Shown: piece after piece, positions 26,327 through 34,640 of the stretch
Layout: the number at the start of each line of letters is the position of its first letter
How positions within the stretch are numbered: position 1 is the first letter of the stretch
Assembly (NCBI GenBank): GCA_031551125.1
Contig: JAVBOB010000002.1
Coordinates: forward strand, 62,001 to 126,000
Length of the DNA: 64,000 nt
From: JAIRNF01 sp031551125
Lineage (GTDB): Bacteria > Bacteroidota > Bacteroidia > Bacteroidales > UBA932
Reading direction: 5' to 3'
Program-made: the position numbers and the translations under genes
The notes under the pieces: model-generated
The model's input: the letters and a program-made list of their open reading frames with translations, nothing else
Databases searched by the model: none
Told to the model about the DNA's origin: nothing

Positions 26327-28200
26327 GTGATAGTATTAAACACGAATGCGGTATTGCGCTAATCAGGCTGCGTAAACCCCTTAGCTACTACCAAAAAAAA
26401 TATGGTTCTTGGACTTATGCAATTGAGCGGCTGTACCTGCTCATGGAAAAGCAGCATAACCGAGGACAAGACGGCGCCGGAGTAGCCTCCTTGAAGCTAA
26501 ACCCGGAATTGGGAAAACCATACATCGATCGTTTTCGCTCTAACTCGAAAGCTCCTATTCGCGATGTTTTTGACCATATCAACGCTGTAATATCAACAAA
26601 TCTTAGCGCTGAAGAAGCCAAGGCGCTTAGCCCCTTTGCCGGAGAATTGCTGTTAGGACATTTACGCTACGGCACTTATGGTGGAAACTCTATTGAGTAC
26701 GTTCACCCTGTAATGCGCTCCAACAACTGGCTTTCACGTAATCTTGTGCTAGCCGGAAACTTCAACCTTACCAATGCCGATGTTATTTTCAACAACTTGG
26801 TAGAGATTGGGCAACAACCGCGCGACCGTTCGGATACCGTTACCGTGCTTGAAAAAATCGGGTACTTTCTTGATAAGGAAAACCAACGTATTTACCACCA
26901 CTACAAGGAACAAGGGCTTGATAAAAAAAACATAGCCGAACATGTAGCAGCAGAGCTGAACGTAGGCAACATTCTTCGAGACGCAACACACCGTTTTGAT
27001 GGCGGATACGTTATTGGTGGGTTAGTAGGCAACGGCAGCTGTTTTGTAGTACGTGACCCCAACGGGATTCGTCCCGCATTCTACTATGCCGACGATGAAA
27101 TAGTGGTAGTGGCATCAGAGCGCCCGGTAATTCAAACTGCTTTCCGGCTTAAAACCGCCGAGATACAAGAGGTGCCACCCGGACACGCTATTATTGTTGG
27201 TAATGACGGTAGCTACCACATAGAAAAAATTCGTGAACCGCAGGAACGTAGAAGCTGTTCGTTTGAACGTATCTACTTCTCGCGTGGAACAGATAAGGAT
27301 ATTTACCGCGAGCGTAAACGCTTGGGAGAACAGCTCACACCGCAAATACTCGAAGCTATTGACTACGATGTGGTGAACACTGTCTTTTCTTACATTCCCA
27401 ACACTGCCGAATCGGCTTTTTACGGTATGGTTAAAGGCGTTGAAGACTATATGCTGCGCGATAAGCATCGCCGCGTTATGGAGGCCGGAAAGCTACTATC
27501 GTCTGAAGAGCTGTGGGAGATAATTACCGAACGCCCGCGCGTAGAGAAGCTGGCAGTAAAGGACGTAAAGATGCGTACCTTTATCACCGAAGGCGCATCA
27601 CGCAACGATATGGTAGAGCACGTGTACGATGTTACCTACGGCGTTATCCGCCGTGGTATTGATAAGCTGGTAATTATTGACGATTCTATTGTACGCGGAA
27701 CTACCTTGAAGCAAAGCATTATTCGCATACTCGATAAGCTTGACCCTACGAAAATTGTCATTGTCAGCTCATGTCCGCAAATACGTTACCCCGATTGTTA
27801 CGGTATTGATATGAGCCGCATGAACGAGTTTGCTGCCTTCCGTGCAGCCATTGAGCTACTCAAGGAAAGCGGACAAGCCTCCTTAATTGACGAGGTATAT
27901 CACGAATGTAAGCAGCAGCTGGAGCTACCTGCCGAAGAAATGGTAAACTGCGTAAAACGTATATACGAACCGTTTACCGCCAAACAGCTATCGCAAAAAA
28001 TGGCAGCCATGCTTACCGATGATGATGTAACAGCTGAAGTAGAGCTGGTATTCCAATCAATAGAAGGCCTGCATACCGCTTGTCCCAATGATACGGGCGA
28101 CTGGTACTTTACCGGCAACTACCCCACTCCCGGTGGAATGCGTACGGTAAACCGTGCCTTTGTAAACTTCTATGAAGGTAAGGACGAAAGACCGTACTAG
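26323..28200 (+). CDS. purF: Amidophosphoribosyltransferase-family protein (long PurF form)
   Basis: PurF transfers the amide of Gln to PRPP, the first step of purine synthesis. The 625-aa protein has an N-terminal class II glutaminase domain whose Cys9 (HECGIALI) becomes the nucleophile after removal of the short leader. A C-terminal phosphoribosyltransferase domain carries the PRPP loop VIIDDSIVRGTT (450-461). Usual PurF is about 470-510 aa, so this has an insert and a C-terminal extension (about 520-625). Many Bacteroidetes carry this long form besides a standard PurF. Activity is likely but not proven by sequence. Confidence 0.85.
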   Translation: MSDSIKHECGIALIRLRKPLSYYQKKYGSWTYAIERLYLLMEKQHNRGQDGAGVASLKLNPELGKPYIDRFRSNSKAPIRDVFDHINAVISTNLSAEEAKALSPFAGELLLGHLRYGTYGGNSIEYVHPVMRSNNWLSRNLVLAGNFNLTNADVIFNNLVEIGQQPRDRSDTVTVLEKIGYFLDKENQRIYHHYKEQGLDKKNIAEHVAAELNVGNILRDATHRFDGGYVIGGLVGNGSCFVVRDPNGIRPAFYYADDEIVVVASERPVIQTAFRLKTAEIQEVPPGHAIIVGNDGSYHIEKIREPQERRSCSFERIYFSRGTDKDIYRERKRLGEQLTPQILEAIDYDVVNTVFSYIPNTAESAFYGMVKGVEDYMLRDKHRRVMEAGKLLSSEELWEIITERPRVEKLAVKDVKMRTFITEGASRNDMVEHVYDVTYGVIRRGIDKLVIIDDSIVRGTTLKQSIIRILDKLDPTKIVIVSSCPQIRYPDCYGIDMSRMNEFAAFRAAIELLKESGQASLIDEVYHECKQQLELPAEEMVNCVKRIYEPFTAKQLSQKMAAMLTDDDVTAEVELVFQSIEGLHTACPNDTGDWYFTGNYPTPGGMRTVNRAFVNFYEGKDERPY

Positions 28201-28203
28201 TAA

Positions 28204-28241
28204 ACCTCTCCCCTAACCCCTCTCCTAATTGGAGAGGGGAA
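28204..28241. repeat. Short CCCCTAACCCCT palindromic repeat
   Basis: CCTCTCCCCTAACCCCTCTCC followed by GGAGAGGGG forms a hairpin. It is a relative of the arms at 6437-6475 and 6562-6601, just behind the purF-like stop. Confidence 0.65.
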
Positions 28242-28294
28242 TAGCTTCGGCAAAATCTGCACAACCCTTTTCCAACACCTAACAAAAGTTGAAT

Positions 28295-28822
28295 ATGAAA
28301 CATTCAATAAAATCATTTATTGGTTGCGGTGTACTTGCTTTGTGCTTTACCGCATGCAGTAACAACGGATTTAACGATACGGAACAGCTGTACCGTGAAA
28401 GCCTTGCTGCCCTGAAATCAAAAGACAAGGCAAAAATTAAAAAATTCGTTACAGCAATACTTCCTGATAAAGGCACTGCAAAGTATATGGAGGCTCACAG
28501 TTGCAGCTATCGCGGTTATCCTGAAGGGCTAAAAAAATATCCGCATGCTGTAGACAGTGCCATATCCATGTACACCCAAACATTGTATAGCTATGCTCTA
28601 TCACTTGAAAAAAACGGAATTTTGGATGATTTACAGTTTATCGGATTTGATAGCAAGCTATATTCCGAGCCGTTATCTCCCAATTGTAAGGATATTTTAA
28701 TTCAAGAGCCTTTCGGGCTATTTGCCTCCCCAAAAAGTAACGACACCATTGGATATAAGCTGGGAGAACTTTTATACGTTGACGGCAAATGGAAATCGTT
28801 TACAAAGTTCAAACTATGGTAA
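28295..28822 (+). CDS. Hypothetical lipoprotein
   Basis: From the ATG at 28295 the 175-aa protein begins MKHSIKSFIGCGVLALCF with a lipobox ending at FTACSNN. The rest, with LYRESLAALKSKDKAKIKKF and FIGFDSKLYSEPLSPNCKD, matches nothing I recognise. It lies 94 bp after the purF-like gene, with a palindromic repeat between. It precedes a gene-free stretch of about 1.06 kb made of inverted repeats. No function is assigned. Confidence 0.6.
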   Translation: MKHSIKSFIGCGVLALCFTACSNNGFNDTEQLYRESLAALKSKDKAKIKKFVTAILPDKGTAKYMEAHSCSYRGYPEGLKKYPHAVDSAISMYTQTLYSYALSLEKNGILDDLQFIGFDSKLYSEPLSPNCKDILIQEPFGLFASPKSNDTIGYKLGELLYVDGKWKSFTKFKLW

Positions 28823-29010
28823 TATCCTAACTATAGAAAACAAAGTTAACGCTAAGCGACACTTGCAATCAGTCGTGGTCGGAAGATTTCAAATTATTAG
28901 CAATGAACTTAGAAACTGTTTAAATTTGATACATGTAGTATTTATAAGCAGTGCTTCACGTTAGTAGCAGCTGTAGGTAAGCATTTTTTCTCCCTACTTT
29001 TGTCTTGATA

Positions 29011-29350
29011 CAACGGCGAAGCCCTCATGAACACAAAAATATAAAAACAATTGTGAGTAAAAGTAGGCAAAAAATCAAGACCGCCCGACGCTAGCCGTTT
29101 TCCATGGGTTAGCCTGCGCTCCGAAGGAACGCCGTCCGGCCATGCGCTAGTAAGCTGTATGCAAGTTTTTCTTGCTAAAGCTGAATAGCCCGTGCGGAAT
29201 GTAATTCCGCTATGAAAGAAAAGTCCTTATTCGGCGAGGCGCTGTTTGAGCGCAGTCGGAGACGGAGCGAGTTTGGCTCGTCAGCCCTTTTTGGTTCTTT
29301 TTACTCATAGCTTTTTATATGCTATGGCATTCGTGAGGGCTTCGCCGTTG
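29011..29350. repeat. 340-bp element with terminal inverted repeats
   Basis: Twenty-bp arms CAACGGCGAAGCCCTCATGA and TCGTGAGGGCTTCGCCGTTG differ at one position. Similarity continues weakly inward to TGAGTAAAA-type sequence and outward to a T-rich stretch, giving imperfect arms of 60 bp or more. The interior has GC-rich hairpin-forming sequence and no convincing reading frame. A TACTTTTG promoter-like box sits just outside the left arm (28995-29002). Confidence 0.7.
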
Positions 29351-29543
29351 GGGCGCCAAAAAGAAGGAAGAAAACGTGTTACAGAGCTTTATTGCAACCC
29401 CATAAAGATAATAGCAGCAGGATTGCATAAAGGCGTTGGTGCGGCCAAGCAAAATTGGTGAGTGAAATTTAAACAGTTACTTATTGTTTTTAATTGTCGG
29501 TTTGGAAGACCAGCTTATTTACCTTCGGTGAGCTCGTAAACTC

Positions 29544-29728
29544 GGTTCAGCCCAATGGCAACGCCTTGGGAAAATGACACCCCCCTAGCTTACTACGCCC
29601 TGAAAGGGCGGCTTAAAAGAGATAGCCATATAAGTTACCCTTTCAGGGTGCAGTCAACTTTTCGCACGCTATCCCAACGCGCCACTTCGTTTGCGTTGGG
29701 CTGAACTAAGTTGTCCTTTCAGGACGAT
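29544..29728. repeat. Palindrome cluster of the GTTCAGCCCAA / CCCTGAAAGGG type
   Basis: Outer arms (about 29544-29570 and 29670-29708) read GGTTCAGCCCAA and TTGGGCTGAACTA. Between and beside them are CGCCCTGAAAGGGCG, CCCTTTCAGGG and TCCTTTCAGGA hairpins. No gene is present. This is a dispersed non-coding repeat type that I recall from Bacteroidetes genomes. Confidence 0.65.
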
Positions 29729-29886
29729 AGCAGGTGTCTCAAGTGGCTGGAAACTATTATATAAAAATCTTCCGACCATGATTGATTTGCAAATGCCGCT
29801 TTTTATTTATCCACACAACAGCATCTATTCAAAATTTACTACATTTACAGCAATACACCTATAAGTAAATAGACTTGAAAGAAAAC

Positions 29887-30570
29887 ATGAACCTTAAACC
29901 ACTCTCCCTCTTCATTTGTCTTCTTCACCTATCAAACTTACTATCCGCGCAATATTTTCTACACACAGGAGCAGATACTACTGTTGTAAATAACGGCTTC
30001 AAGGTGCTTGTACATTATGAGCCCAGAGCAAAGTGGGAGTTACTCAATCTTCAATCGGAAAAGTATGAGTTCCGAACACCTCGTAAAGTTGGTAAGAATA
30101 CCGACTCTGTTACAGCTATGGTTGGAGGAAAGTTTGCCATACGTACCACAACCTATAGATGGGATACTGCATACACCTACATTGACCGCCTTACTTGCAA
30201 AAACGGAATGATGCTAATCTTTAGAGATGGCAGGCAGCTTGAGGGATACTACCCCGAAGAAAACACCGTTGAGCTTTCCAACGGTTCCACTCATTGGTTC
30301 TTCAACGCCTTAACCGGAGAGTATGAGCCAGACCCGAATGGGCTGTACTACTCGCCATCAAAAAAGTTAAGGGTGTGGGAAGACAATAGCACCGATAACA
30401 CCGTATATTTTCTACAAACATACCACCGCAAGCAAAAAAAGTTTTGCACAATAGCCAACCTTTCTTCTCTACTCAGCGTACAGAATGGTAACTTTTACTG
30501 GGACAACAACACGCTATACATTGCTCAGTACGCTTGCGATAACACATGGTGGAGCATTACCGTAAAATAG
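29887..30570 (+). CDS. Hypothetical secreted protein, first of a paralogous pair
   Basis: From the ATG at 29887 the 227-aa protein has a signal peptide (MNLKPLSLFICLLHLSNLLS, then AQ). Its C-terminal half resembles the next gene in order: GYYPEENTVELSNG, YEPDPNGLYYSPSKKLRVW, RKQKKFCTIANLSSL and NFYWDNNTLYIAQY. No known family is recognised. A start four codons earlier (TTG) is less likely. The pair is separated by 24 bp and is probably cotranscribed. Confidence 0.65.
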   Translation: MNLKPLSLFICLLHLSNLLSAQYFLHTGADTTVVNNGFKVLVHYEPRAKWELLNLQSEKYEFRTPRKVGKNTDSVTAMVGGKFAIRTTTYRWDTAYTYIDRLTCKNGMMLIFRDGRQLEGYYPEENTVELSNGSTHWFFNALTGEYEPDPNGLYYSPSKKLRVWEDNSTDNTVYFLQTYHRKQKKFCTIANLSSLLSVQNGNFYWDNNTLYIAQYACDNTWWSITVK

Positions 30571-30594
30571 CACCTGTAAAATTTCTTTAGAGCC

Positions 30595-31353
30595 ATGAGA
30601 AAATTCTCTTTAGCCATATTACTATTACTCACATTATGCTCTACCAAGCCATGCTTAGCCATGCCTCCGGAGGAGTTGGATATGCTTATTGATACAGCTA
30701 TCAGCTGCAATGGTATAAGCTATCGGATACAACGCATTCCCAAAAACGAGTTTAACCGCTTGCATAAAATAGGGTATGTAGCACCGTCACAACGGGAAAC
30801 CGATATAGTAAAGGTTGAAAGAATGTTGGGTAAAGAGTATTCACTAGCTTATAGTGTATATGGAACCGACTCGCTAAAGGAATATTCGCTTCGGGAGGTA
30901 AGGCGAAAAAACAAGTTTCGAGTAATTATTGATGAAAGCGACGGATTTATAGGATACTACCCCGGCGAACGTATTATAATGTACTACGGTGGCCATAGCA
31001 GCGACCAAGCGTTCTTTGTTGACACGGGAGAAGATGCCTATAACCCGGAATACTCCGCCTTCTCATCAAACGGGCGTTTTAGAATAACCGGGCTTCACTC
31101 CGGGCAAGACAACGTAGAGTATAAAATTGAAAGGTACAACCTTGCGCAAAAGCGTTTCGAAAGGCTGTGCGACCTGTATAATATTATGGAATATAGTGCT
31201 CCTTACGAAGTATATACAGGAAGAACCGACTACATTTTCAACCAATTTTGGATAGACAATACGCTTTACTTTCGCCTTGGCTGGCAAGAAGAGGACGATG
31301 AGGATGACTGGACAAGTCGGTTCAGATATGTAGCCATTACCATAGCTGAGTAA
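30595..31353 (+). CDS. Hypothetical secreted protein, second of a paralogous pair
   Basis: The 252-aa protein has a signal peptide (MRKFSLAILLLLTLCSTKPC, then LAMP). Its C-terminal half parallels the preceding gene: GYYPGERIIMYYGG, YNPEYSAFSSNGRFRITG, AQKRFERLCDLYNI and QFWIDNTLYFRLGW. A Glu/Asp-rich tract (WQEEDDEDDWTS) lies near the end. The function is unknown. The pair may be an old tandem duplication whose N-terminal parts have diverged. Confidence 0.65.
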   Translation: MRKFSLAILLLLTLCSTKPCLAMPPEELDMLIDTAISCNGISYRIQRIPKNEFNRLHKIGYVAPSQRETDIVKVERMLGKEYSLAYSVYGTDSLKEYSLREVRRKNKFRVIIDESDGFIGYYPGERIIMYYGGHSSDQAFFVDTGEDAYNPEYSAFSSNGRFRITGLHSGQDNVEYKIERYNLAQKRFERLCDLYNIMEYSAPYEVYTGRTDYIFNQFWIDNTLYFRLGWQEEDDEDDWTSRFRYVAITIAE

Positions 31354-31399
31354 CACAGGCTATAGCAAACATCTTTTATAGCTAGACCTTCCATAAACA

Positions 31400-31510
31400 C
31401 AACCCCAAAGGGGTTGAACAATAATAACCCCGTATGAAATGCGGAGTAGTCGATCAAATACTTGGGTTGCGCAGGGAGCACTATACCTTCTTCTAGAAAA
31501 GATGGTACCT
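31400..31510. repeat. Composite palindrome repeat, copy R2 (truncated)
   Basis: AACCCCAAAGGGGTT, then AACAATAATAACCCCGTATG and CGCAGGGAGCACTATACC are shared with copies R3-R5. The copy stops after the left arm of the central hairpin. It fills much of the 300-bp gap before clpB. Confidence 0.7.
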
Positions 31511-31550
31511 ATGTGGTAAAAGACAGCCCCTTTAGAGACACGTTGCGCTT

Positions 31551-31616
31551 TGTGACAATTTGTCGCATAAATTCTATTAAATCGGTCAAAATTTCCGAAG
31601 AAGAACTTTGGCCGAT
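31551..31616 (+). promoter_or_regulatory. Two dyad sites upstream of clpB
   Basis: A 17-bp near-palindrome TGTGACAATTTGTCGCA (31551-31567, one mismatched pair) and a second inverted repeat ATCGGTCAAA ... TTTGGCCGAT (31581-31590 and 31607-31616) lie 38-103 bp before the clpB ATG. They are candidate operator or heat-shock control sites. No CIRCE or HrcA-type site is recognised. Confidence 0.45.
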
Positions 31617-31653
31617 TTGTTGTTATATATAAAGGGTAAAAAGAGAACCGAAT

Positions 31654-34278
31654 ATGAACAACAATAACTTTACCATCAAATCACAAGAAGTGCTTCAGGC
31701 AGCCGCAGAAATCGCTCAAGGCATGGGGCATCAGGCTATTGATACGGGGCATATATATAAGGCGTTGGAAAAGGAGAGCGAAAATGTAATCTCCTACCTT
31801 TTCGGCAAGCTGGGAATAAATCAAGCTACCCTTGACGCCTCCGTTGATAAGCAGGTACAAGCATACCCTAAAGTTTCGGGTGGCGACCCGTACTTTACCG
31901 GAAGCGCTAACCGTAGCCTTCAAAAAGCCCTTGAATACTCCAAAGAAATGGGCGACCAGTTTATTTCCGTTGAGCACCTGTTACTGGGGCTGCTCGTAAC
32001 GGGCGATAACGTATCACGCCTACTGAAAGACATCGGTATTAGCGAAAAGGAGCTGAAGTTGGCCATTTCCGAGCTACGGAAAGGCTCAAAGGTAAACAGC
32101 CAAACGGCGGAAGACACCTTCGATGCGCTCAACCGCTTTGCCATTAACCTAAACGAGCAGGCAAGGCTTGGTAAGCTCGATCCTGTTATTGGGCGTGACG
32201 AAGAAATTCGCCGTGTACTGCAAATTCTTTCCCGCCGTACTAAAAACAACCCCATACTGGTTGGCGAACCGGGAGTTGGAAAAACAGCCATTGCCGAAGG
32301 TATTGCGCACCGTATTATTACAGGCGATGTTCCCGAAAATCTGAAAACAAAGCAAATCTACTCGCTTGATATGGGAGCGCTCATTGCCGGAGCGAAGTAT
32401 AAAGGTGAGTTTGAGGAACGTCTGAAATCCGTGGTAAAAGAAGTAATCTCTTCCAACGGCGATGTAATTTTATTTATTGACGAAATACATACGCTGGTTG
32501 GCGCAGGAAAGAGCGACGGCGCAATGGACGCCGCCAATATTCTGAAACCCGCGTTAGCACGTGGTGATTTGCGTGCTGTTGGTGCAACCACGCTTAACGA
32601 GTATCAAAAGTATTTTGAGCAGGATAAGGCGCTCGAACGCCGGTTCCAAACCGTAATGGTTGACGAACCGTCAGGGCCCGATGCTATTTCCATCCTGCGC
32701 GGATTAAAGGAACGCTACGAAAATCACCACAAGGTACGTATTAAAGACGAAGCTATTATAGCAGCCGTAGAGCTGTCTCAACGCTACATCACATCACGCT
32801 TTCTGCCCGACAAGGCAATTGACCTGATTGATGAAGCGGCCGCAAAGCTCCGGTTGGAAATGAACTCTGTACCCGAAAACATTGATGAGCTCGACCGCAA
32901 AATACGTCAGCTGGAAATTGAACGGGAAGCTATTAAACGTGAGGGGGACACGAAGAAGGTAGAAACACTTTCGCAAGAAATAAGCGAGCTGAATGACGAG
33001 CGAACCCGTTTACGCGCCCAATGGCAGCAAGAAAAAGACAGGCTGGACAAGATTCAGAAAAATCGTCAGCTGATTGAAGATTTGAAGCTGCAAGCAGAAG
33101 ATGCCGAACGACGTGGAGACTACGGATTAGTTGCTGAAATTCGTTACGGAAAAATTCGTGAAGCTGAGCTGGAGAATGAAACGCTGATTAAAGAAAAAGA
33201 AAACAGCAGTAAGCTGTCGTTAATAAATGAAGAAGTAACGGCAGAGTCGGTTGCCGAGGTAGTACAAAAGTGGACGGGTGTTCCGGTAAGCCGCATGCTG
33301 CAAAGCGAAACCGAGAAGCTGTTGCACATGGAGGATGAGCTGCATCAGCGCATTGTAGGTCAGGACGAAGCTATTGAAGCTGTATCCGACGCCATACGCA
33401 GGAGTCGCGCCGGATTGCAAGACCAGAAACGTCCCATTGGTTCGTTTCTGTTCTTAGGAACTACCGGAGTAGGAAAAACCGAGCTGGCTAAAGCGCTTGC
33501 CGAGTTCTTGTTTAACGATGAGAACATGATGACACGTATAGACATGTCCGAATATCAGGAGCGTCACTCGGTATCGCGTTTAGTTGGTGCTCCTCCGGGT
33601 TACGTAGGATATGATGAAGGTGGACAGCTGACGGAAGCCGTTCGTCATAAACCCTACTCTGTTGTGCTGCTTGATGAAATTGAAAAGGCGCACCCCGATG
33701 TGTTCAACATACTTTTACAAGTATTGGATGATGGGCGTTTGACGGATAATAAGGGACGTACCGTAAACTTTAAGAACACAGCTATCATAATGACCTCGAA
33801 TGTTGGCTCACACATTATTCAGGAGAATTTTTCTAAGCTGAATAATGATAATACGGCTAAGATAGTTGAAGACACAAAAGAAGAGGTTATTGATATATTG
33901 AAACAAACCGTTCGTCCGGAATTCATCAACCGTATTGACGAAATACTAATGTTCTTACCGCTCAGCAAGGAAGATATTAGAAAGATTGTAATACTGCAGG
34001 TAAACCAAGCCGTAGGTATGTTGAAAGAAAAAGAAATAAGCATTGAGCTGACTGACTACGCTATTGATTACATTGCCGACAAAGGATTTGACCCTGTGTA
34101 TGGCGCTCGCCCGGTTAAGCGTGTACTGCAACGAGAGCTGCTGAATGAGCTATCGAAGCAGCTATTGAAAGGCGAAATTCACCGCGATAGCCATGTAATT
34201 GTTGACTACTTTGGCGATGGTCTTGTTTTCAGAAATGCGGATGCCGAACATCAGCACAGCGAAAAAAACACTAAATAA
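31654..34278 (+). CDS. clpB: ATP-dependent disaggregase ClpB
   Basis: ClpB rescues aggregated proteins together with DnaK. The 874-aa protein has the N-terminal Clp_N repeats (about 1-145). AAA1 has Walker A GEPGVGKT at 204-211 and an IDEIHTLVGAG Walker B region. The middle coiled-coil domain (about 405-525) distinguishes ClpB from ClpA/ClpC. AAA2 has GTTGVGKT at 602-609 and VVLLDEIEKAHPDVF. Length is typical. The upstream gap contains a composite palindrome and two dyad sites; two small RNA genes follow downstream. Confidence 0.97.
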   Translation: MNNNNFTIKSQEVLQAAAEIAQGMGHQAIDTGHIYKALEKESENVISYLFGKLGINQATLDASVDKQVQAYPKVSGGDPYFTGSANRSLQKALEYSKEMGDQFISVEHLLLGLLVTGDNVSRLLKDIGISEKELKLAISELRKGSKVNSQTAEDTFDALNRFAINLNEQARLGKLDPVIGRDEEIRRVLQILSRRTKNNPILVGEPGVGKTAIAEGIAHRIITGDVPENLKTKQIYSLDMGALIAGAKYKGEFEERLKSVVKEVISSNGDVILFIDEIHTLVGAGKSDGAMDAANILKPALARGDLRAVGATTLNEYQKYFEQDKALERRFQTVMVDEPSGPDAISILRGLKERYENHHKVRIKDEAIIAAVELSQRYITSRFLPDKAIDLIDEAAAKLRLEMNSVPENIDELDRKIRQLEIEREAIKREGDTKKVETLSQEISELNDERTRLRAQWQQEKDRLDKIQKNRQLIEDLKLQAEDAERRGDYGLVAEIRYGKIREAELENETLIKEKENSSKLSLINEEVTAESVAEVVQKWTGVPVSRMLQSETEKLLHMEDELHQRIVGQDEAIEAVSDAIRRSRAGLQDQKRPIGSFLFLGTTGVGKTELAKALAEFLFNDENMMTRIDMSEYQERHSVSRLVGAPPGYVGYDEGGQLTEAVRHKPYSVVLLDEIEKAHPDVFNILLQVLDDGRLTDNKGRTVNFKNTAIIMTSNVGSHIIQENFSKLNNDNTAKIVEDTKEEVIDILKQTVRPEFINRIDEILMFLPLSKEDIRKIVILQVNQAVGMLKEKEISIELTDYAIDYIADKGFDPVYGARPVKRVLQRELLNELSKQLLKGEIHRDSHVIVDYFGDGLVFRNADAEHQHSEKNTK

Positions 34279-34315
34279 CAAAAATACCGTGTTTGCTATA
34301 ACTCTTTAGCACTAC

Positions 34316-34435
34316 TTTGGTCGGCTTAGCTTGTTGAGCTCTTACATTTGCATCAAGAAACACACGACAAGTGGTTTTTTCATAGGTAATTTAGGTTAGG
34401 TAGAAAGGAGGGGTGGTGCCCTCCTTTCGTTTTTT
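34316..34435 (+). ncRNA. Small RNA gene copy 1 (promoter to terminator, RNA about 80 nt)
   Basis: A -33 TTTG (34316-34319) and a -7 TACATTTG (34343-34350) are followed after about 50 nt by a perfect 10-bp terminator hairpin GAAAGGAGGG-GTGGTG-CCCTCCTTTC (34403-34428) and a T run. The predicted RNA runs from about 34356 to 34435. Its conserved core is GTGGTTTTTTCATAGGTAAT then TTAGGTTAGGT. No ATG-started reading frame fits. An almost identical second unit lies 178 bp downstream. It is not a family I can name. Confidence 0.7.
34403..34435 (+). terminator. Terminator of small RNA copy 1
   Basis: A 10-bp perfect stem (GAAAGGAGGG) with a 6-nt loop is followed by GTTTTTTA. Confidence 0.9.
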
Positions 34436-34493
34436 ATGCAGCATTACACTATATAACAAAATATTCTCGCTTATTACGGCTGTTTAACGCTGC

Positions 34494-34611
34494 TTTGCGC
34501 GGCTTAACCCATTGACGATATACATTTGCAACAAGAAAACACGAGTGGTTTTTTTCATAGGTAATTTAGGTTAGGTGAGAAAGGAGGGGTGGTGCCCTCC
34601 TTTCGTTTTTT
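34494..34611 (+). ncRNA. Small RNA gene copy 2 (promoter to terminator, RNA about 80 nt)
   Basis: Same plan as copy 1: TTTG (34494-34497), an identical 23-bp spacer length, TACATTTG (34521-34528), the conserved core and the same terminator (34579-34604 plus T run). Sequence between the promoter boxes differs, while core and terminator are conserved. That is the pattern expected if the RNA itself is under selection. Confidence 0.7.
34579..34611 (+). terminator. Terminator of small RNA copy 2
   Basis: The stem GAAAGGAGGG/CCCTCCTTTC with loop GTGGTG is followed by GTTTTTTA, identical to copy 1. Confidence 0.9.
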
Positions 34612-34640
34612 ATGCAATGCAAACACACGCCGGTGAAAAT

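Larger units (their letters stand above)
28856..29799. repeat. Nested inverted-repeat region (no gene, about 944 bp)
   Basis: This region holds no credible gene. Outer arms of about 35 bp (28856-28889 and 29765-29799, ending TGGTCGGAAGATTT) are imperfect reverse complements. Inside lies a perfect 14-bp pair AACTGTTTAAATTT/AAATTTAAACAGTT (28914-28927, 29465-29478). Inside that lies a 340-bp unit with 20-bp arms, CAACGGCGAAGCCCTCATGA and its one-mismatch complement (29011-29030, 29331-29350). The right part (29544-29728) has a separate palindrome cluster. It looks like successive insertion of small inverted-repeat elements, or a decayed mobile element. Confidence 0.7.

Noticed and set aside
29246..29461. 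71-codon open frame in the nested repeat region
   Set aside because: It runs through repeat DNA, has no recognisable start context and translates the inverted-repeat arm.
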